Below the pieces are notes generated by a model that was given only the letters and a program-made list of their open reading frames with translations, was not told where the DNA came from and did no database searches. Shown here in pieces: positions 5,401 through 8,660 of a stretch of 8,660 nt of DNA. Both the position numbers and the translations under genes were made by a program. Source of the stretch: Nitrososphaerota archaeon. Its GTDB lineage: Archaea; Thermoproteota; Nitrososphaeria; Nitrososphaerales; UBA183. The DNA lies in the NCBI GenBank assembly GCA_029785685.1, contig JAFLZE010000041.1, positions 1 through 8,660 of the forward strand. The letters are read 5' to 3'. Positions within the stretch are counted from its first letter, which is position 1. Each line of letters opens with the position of its first letter.

Positions 5401-6615
5401 TCACCCCCATGAAATCTTCGGCTGAGCTGCGCCAATCTCCTTGAGTTGCCTTCGCACCCTTGATCTTATCGAGTCCAGCCCTTCGTATTTCCTGACGATC
5501 CGCCCCGCTTCTAGCAAGGGTTTGAGCAAGGCTTCGCCTGACGATTCCTTCCTCTGCAATGTGACGAAGTCGTTGAACCCTCTCCTGCGATAAACCTGCT
5601 TCCTACCGCCGAGGCCACCACGCTTCGCCCTGAACTCCATCCCGCCCCGGCCGCTCACTTCGACGATCTTGGCGCTGATATCGATCACAGGAGGGTAGGC
5701 GACGGCTGTCCCCACCCCGAAACCATCCACGAGGTCGCAGAGGCCGGTCACCGCGTCTTCGTCGAGCCTTCCCGAGGCGATGATTTTGACGTCCTTGCCG
5801 CCGCGTATGTTCAGCTCCCAGCGGACCTCCTCGACTATCTGTCTGAAGTTTCCCCGGCGCGAGGCTGGGGTATCGAGGCGAATCCCCCAGAGTTTCTTCC
5901 CCAGAGCCTCGAGTGCTCTGACCGCCTCCGTCTTCTCGTCCCAGAAGGTGTCGACGAGTGCGATCCGGGCCGCGTCCTTCGGCGCTTCTTTGTCGAACAG
6001 CTTCCATGCCTTCTCCGGGTCTCCGATTATCTGGACCAGCGCGTGCGGCATGGTCCCCGCAGGAGCGATCTGCAGGAGCTTCGCCCCCAGCACGTTGGAG
6101 ACACCATCGAATCCTGCTAAATAGCATGCCCGCTCAACAAGCGCAGAGAGTGCAGGGTGAACCCGCCGGGTCCCGAAGCTGAATAACGTCTTGGGTCCCG
6201 CGGCCTGCCGGAACCTTGCGGCCCTGGTCGAGATGCTCGTCGACGAGCCCAGAAGCCCAAGGATCGCCGTCTCGTACAATAGGAAGTCCAGGTAGCGCCC
6301 CTCGATGGTGAGGAGCGGTTCATAGATGGCGGTCGTCCTGTCAGCCAGGAAAACCGCTCCTTCGTCCATTGCCGAGACGCTGACCTGCTTGCCTTCCAAC
6401 AGCTTTGCCACTTCGTACACGCCTGTGAGGAGTCCCCAGTTCTGTGGATACGGCATGTCACGTACATAGACCTCCATCACTACCCGCGGGTTGTACCCCC
6501 CCTTGCGAAGGACTTCCTCGGTGTGTCGGAAGTAGATGTCCGTCGTGCTTCCGTCCTTGATTTCGGCCTCGTTCGCCAGCCAAAATCTCCGGTCATCCAA
6601 GTCGAAGCCAGCCAT
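5401..6615 (-). CDS. pncB: Nicotinate phosphoribosyltransferase, archaeal short type
   Basis: It joins nicotinate to phosphoribosyl pyrophosphate, with ATP hydrolysis, to give nicotinate mononucleotide. From ATG 6615 the product has 404 residues, close to other archaeal members, and opens with the expected region (EIKDGSTTDIYFRHTEEVL). Conserved blocks include SFGTRRVHPAL (146-156), GTMPHAL (187-193), DTFWDEKTEA (222-231), RLDTPASRRGNF (246-257), VRWEL (264-268) and DGFGVGT (297-303). An in-frame ATG at 6735 was rejected because the extra 40 residues run antisense into nadE and do not resemble the family. The C-terminal region around 335-350 has no cysteines, so any zinc knuckle of the kind reported for some archaeal relatives is absent. 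It is first in an operon with pncA and divergent from nadE. Codons 128-152 are copied exactly at the right edge of the window. Confidence 0.94.
   Translation of the reverse strand: MAGFDLDDRRFWLANEAEIKDGSTTDIYFRHTEEVLRKGGYNPRVVMEVYVRDMPYPQNWGLLTGVYEVAKLLEGKQVSVSAMDEGAVFLADRTTAIYEPLLTIEGRYLDFLLYETAILGLLGSSTSISTRAARFRQAAGPKTLFSFGTRRVHPALSALVERACYLAGFDGVSNVLGAKLLQIAPAGTMPHALVQIIGDPEKAWKLFDKEAPKDAARIALVDTFWDEKTEAVRALEALGKKLWGIRLDTPASRRGNFRQIVEEVRWELNIRGGKDVKIIASGRLDEDAVTGLCDLVDGFGVGTAVAYPPVIDISAKIVEVSGRGGMEFRAKRGGLGGRKQVYRRRGFNDFVTLQRKESSGEALLKPLLEAGRIVRKYEGLDSIRSRVRRQLKEIGAAQPKISWG
6160..6236. repeat. Internal copy of the 77-base exact direct repeat
   Basis: These 77 bases, inside the nicotinate phosphoribosyltransferase gene (codons 128-152), recur exactly at 8584-8660 in the same orientation. 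Flanking bases differ (G at 6159 against T at 8583). The reading frame here is intact on both sides, so this is the native copy. Confidence 0.95.
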
Positions 6616-6639
6616 CGAGCCGTTCTTGTAGCCGGGGCT

Positions 6640-6655
6640 TGAAAAGGTATTTCTG
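6640..6655. promoter_or_regulatory. Likely shared promoter region of nadE and the pncB-pncA operon
   Basis: Only about 64 bases separate the divergent starts at 6615 and 6680. The one A/T-rich patch (core GAAAAGGTATTTCTG) lies roughly midway, about 32 bases from the nadE start and 35 from the pncB start. On the plus strand it offers GGTATTT, on the minus strand AAATACC. A single patch serving both directions would link salvage and NAD synthesis. Neither match is strong. Confidence 0.35.
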
Positions 6656-6679
6656 ACCCTCAGGGGGGCAATCTTCTGG

Positions 6680-7456
6680 TTGTCCCGAACAGAGATCGAC
6701 ATACTTGTCGCGAGGGAGAGGATCGTCAGCTTCATCAGCGACCGGGCTGATCAGGCACGCGTCGATGGCGCGGTACTGGGGCTGAGCGGGGGCATCGACT
6801 CGGCCGTGACAGCCTATCTCACAGTGGAGGCGCTGGGGAGCAGGCGCGTGACCTGTCTAATCATGCCCGACAAGCGCGTTACGCCCGAAGGGGATGTTGC
6901 GGATGCGCTGTCCATAGCCGAAGAGCTCTGCACGGAGACGAAGGTCATCGATATCGCCCCTATCCACAGGGCGTTCCTGAGAGGGCTGCAACAGGACAGG
7001 CTGGCCGAGGGGAACTTGAGGGCGAGGATCAGGATGTCTCTGCTCTATTACTACGCCAACCTGTCGAACAAGATTGTCGTCGGAACGGGAGACAAATCCG
7101 AGGCGCTTGTGGGGTACTTCACCAAGTATGGGGACGGCGGCGTAGACATCCTTCCAATCGGAGACCTGTACAAGACCGAAGTGAGGAAAATGGGCGAGGT
7201 TCTCGGCATCAGTAGGCGGGTCATCTCGAAGCGGAGTAGCCCGAGGCTTTGGCCGGGTCAGACAGCCGAGGGGGAGCTCGGGATGAGCTACAACGTCATC
7301 GATGGTGTCCTGAGGCTACACTTCGACCAGAAGAAGGGAGTCAGAGAAACGGCGGCCAAACTAGGTATGAAATCGGAAGTGGTGAAAGCTTTGGTGGACC
7401 GTTACGAGCGGACGTCGCACAAGCGACTGGCTCCTGAAGTCTGCAGGGTCCGCTAA
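6680..7456 (+). CDS. nadE: NH3-dependent NAD synthetase
   Basis: It makes NAD from nicotinate adenine dinucleotide, ATP and ammonia, the last step of NAD synthesis and salvage. The 258-residue product has the N-type ATP pyrophosphatase loop LSGGIDSA (35-42), GTGDKSE (135-141), the YFTKYGDGG segment (147-155), GDLYKTEVR (161-169) and LWPGQTAEGELG (190-201). There is no glutaminase domain, so free ammonia or a partner must supply nitrogen. The TTG at 6680 is used as start because the protein then begins about 30 residues before the ATP loop, as in relatives, and no ATG or GTG fits better. The gene is divergent from the pncB-pncA operon. Nicotinamide, nicotinate and NaAD steps are therefore encoded together, while the NaMN adenylyltransferase is not in this window. 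tRNA-Ala follows 35 bases later. Confidence 0.95.
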   Translation: MSRTEIDILVARERIVSFISDRADQARVDGAVLGLSGGIDSAVTAYLTVEALGSRRVTCLIMPDKRVTPEGDVADALSIAEELCTETKVIDIAPIHRAFLRGLQQDRLAEGNLRARIRMSLLYYYANLSNKIVVGTGDKSEALVGYFTKYGDGGVDILPIGDLYKTEVRKMGEVLGISRRVISKRSSPRLWPGQTAEGELGMSYNVIDGVLRLHFDQKKGVRETAAKLGMKSEVVKALVDRYERTSHKRLAPEVCRVR

Positions 7457-7458
7457 CT

Positions 7459-7465
7459 CTTATAC
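7459..7465 (+). promoter_or_regulatory. TATA box of tRNA-Ala
   Basis: CTTATAC lies just after the nadE stop, centred about 30 bases before the tRNA. This is the expected spacing for an archaeal tRNA promoter with a short leader. Confidence 0.5.
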
Positions 7466-7491
7466 GAGCTGCAAGACGAGGCCGAAAGCGA

Positions 7492-7564
7492 GGGCCGGTA
7501 GTTCAGCGGTACGAACGCCCGCCTCGCACGCGGGAGGTCGGGGGTTCAATTCCCCCCCGGTCCA
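7492..7564 (+). tRNA. tRNA-Ala (anticodon CGC)
   Basis: A full cloverleaf is present. The acceptor stem 7492-7498 pairs with 7557-7563 and the discriminator is A7564. The D stem is 7501-7504/7513-7516, and the anticodon stem 7518-7522/7530-7534 has loop CTCGCAC with anticodon CGC at 7525-7527. The T stem 7540-7544/7552-7556 has loop TTCAATT. The third acceptor pair is G7494 with T7561, the G3:U70 wobble recognised by alanyl-tRNA synthetase, which independently confirms identity. No CCA is encoded and no intron is seen. The 3' end is 8 bases from the stop of the opposing transporter gene. Confidence 0.97.
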
Positions 7565-7572
7565 TCTTTGTC

Positions 7573-8583
7573 CTAGTAACTCGCACCCCTAAGTTCCCTG
7601 AAGATAGGAAACAGGACAACCGTCGCTATCATCACCGCAGCACCGGACGCCACTATCACAGACCCGATGGAGAAATATTCCGCAAGCACCCCGGCCAGGA
7701 CTGATGCCACAGGCTGAGCCGCAGTAAGTGACGCGCCAAGAACGGCGCCTGCTCTGCCCAGCATCTCGTTCGGGACCTTGGTCTGGACCAGCGAGTTGAT
7801 GGGTACGTTGACGACCGCGAGGGTCACTCCCATCCCTGTGAATACTACGAGCGCCGGAGCGAAGGAGGTAACGAACCCCGCCAGGGCGAAGAGGGCTCCC
7901 AGCACCAATACCCCGGCGAAGAGCAGCTTTCCCACATATCCCCTGAAGTTCACCTTCCCGACGAGCACCGAACCGATGATCACCCCTAGCGCGAATCCCG
8001 CTGACAGGAAACCGTAGGTGGACGCGTTGCCATGGACCCAGAATCTTGCGTAGGGCGCCAGTAGGGCAACCAGCCCACTGGTGAAGAAGTTGACTATGAA
8101 GCCGAACAGGATCAGCTGACGGAAGATGCTGCTCTTCCTGACGAAGCCCAGCCCCTCACGAAAGTCTCCGGTGAAGCTCTTCTTCTCCACGGGAACGGAA
8201 TCGGGCGGGTTGGGAACCCCGTGCGCTTTGGCGATGAAGAGCATCAGAGCCGCTGCCGCGAAGAATGTGACCCCATCATAGGAGATCGGCACAACGGCAC
8301 CGAGCGCCAAGACGATGACGCCGCCTAGCACGTAGCCCAGAAGCTGGTTGAAGGACTGGGTCAGAGAGAAGAGGCCGTTGGCAGCTCCGAGCTGCTCTTT
8401 GCTCACCAGACGCGGTATCATCGCGCCGCTGGCGGCTCGGTAGAACTGAGCACCGGAGTAGAGGAGCAGGACGAGCACGATCAGGAGGGAGAAGCTCAGC
8501 GAACTGGACGCATAGAGCAGGGAGACAGCAAGGGTGACGAGACCCTGGAAGACGTTACTGACGACCATCACCGTCCTTCTGTT
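7573..8583 (-). CDS. MFS transporter (EntS-like family), 5'-truncated
   Basis: A major-facilitator efflux-type permease of the inner membrane; the substrate is unknown. About ten hydrophobic segments can be counted in the native part, against the usual twelve. The visible protein begins at VNRRTVMVVSN, which fits the end of MFS motif A (typically DRxxRR), the loop between helices 2 and 3. Helices 1 and 2, some 60-75 residues, are therefore missing. A GTG at 8571 could be called as a start but lies inside this conserved loop. Beyond 8583 the frame stays open to the window edge, but those bases are an exact copy of part of the nicotinate phosphoribosyltransferase gene and should not be read as transporter sequence. 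A long hydrophilic loop (PPDSVPVEKKSFTGDFREG) separates the two halves of the permease. The stop is 8 bases from tRNA-Ala on the opposite strand. Confidence 0.85.
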   Translation of the reverse strand, partial: NRRTVMVVSNVFQGLVTLAVSLLYASSSLSFSLLIVLVLLLYSGAQFYRAASGAMIPRLVSKEQLGAANGLFSLTQSFNQLLGYVLGGVIVLALGAVVPISYDGVTFFAAAALMLFIAKAHGVPNPPDSVPVEKKSFTGDFREGLGFVRKSSIFRQLILFGFIVNFFTSGLVALLAPYARFWVHGNASTYGFLSAGFALGVIIGSVLVGKVNFRGYVGKLLFAGVLVLGALFALAGFVTSFAPALVVFTGMGVTLAVVNVPINSLVQTKVPNEMLGRAGAVLGASLTAAQPVASVLAGVLAEYFSIGSVIVASGAAVMIATVVLFPIFRELRGASY

Positions 8584-8660
8584 AACCCGCCGGGTCCCGA
8601 AGCTGAATAACGTCTTGGGTCCCGCGGCCTGCCGGAACCTTGCGGCCCTGGTCGAGATGC
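8584..8660. repeat. Terminal copy of the 77-base repeat, probable assembly artefact
   Basis: The last 77 bases match 6160-6236 exactly, offset by 2424 bases in the same orientation. On the minus strand they encode the same residues as the native copy (ISTRAARFRQAA through GTRRV) and run in frame into the transporter gene. The copy ends at the window edge, so its true length to the right is unknown. Confidence 0.93.

Noticed and set aside
6616..6735. Extending the nicotinate phosphoribosyltransferase to the ATG at 6735
   Set aside because: The added 40 residues do not resemble the family, cover the promoter gap and run antisense to nadE.
8581..8586. GTTAAC palindrome across the repeat junction as a possible recombination or cloning site
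   Set aside because: A 6-base palindrome is common, and it is not present at the other copy of the repeat.
1..8660. CRISPR array, insertion sequence, toxin-antitoxin or defence genes
   Set aside because: I saw no spaced repeats, terminal inverted repeats, transposase or nuclease motifs on either strand.

Overview
The window looks archaeal. TATA-like boxes sit about 25-30 bases upstream of several starts, some of them apparently leaderless. Neither tRNA encodes its 3' CCA, and the nicotinate phosphoribosyltransferase is the short archaeal type. By eye the DNA is G+C-rich (well over half). I cannot fix the phylum from sequence alone. The unusual window length and a 77-base exact repeat at its right edge suggest this is a whole metagenome or draft contig rather than a slice of a finished genome.

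Layout. Bases 1-2743 hold parts of an energy-coupling-factor (ECF) vitamin/metal importer: the C-terminal ABC ATPase domain of a gene that starts off the left edge, an EcfT membrane subunit on the same strand, and a second, paralogous EcfT on the opposite strand, tail to tail with the first and overlapping it by 4 bases. No substrate-binding S component is visible. Bases 2825-3450 carry a Bcp/PrxQ-type peroxiredoxin and tRNA-His(GTG). Bases 3460-4650 hold two minus-strand genes: a Nudix-fold protein with a degenerate Nudix box, and a four-cysteine protein I do not recognise.

Bases 4807-7456 are an NAD salvage block: nicotinamidase (pncA) and nicotinate phosphoribosyltransferase form a minus-strand operon, divergent from ammonia-dependent NAD synthetase (nadE). 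Together they cover nicotinamide to nicotinate, nicotinate to NaMN, and NaAD to NAD. The NaMN adenylyltransferase step is not in the window. A niacin role for the nearby ECF parts is possible but unproven. tRNA-Ala(CGC) follows nadE, and a major-facilitator transporter runs in from the right edge.

The most unusual feature is at that edge. The last 77 bases are an exact copy of an internal part of the nicotinate phosphoribosyltransferase gene, joined in frame to the transporter gene exactly where its first two membrane helices should be. This looks most like an assembly chimera, so the transporter's true N-terminus is missing. Otherwise the window reads as ordinary archaeal housekeeping and transport genes. 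I found no CRISPR array, insertion sequence, phage or defence system.
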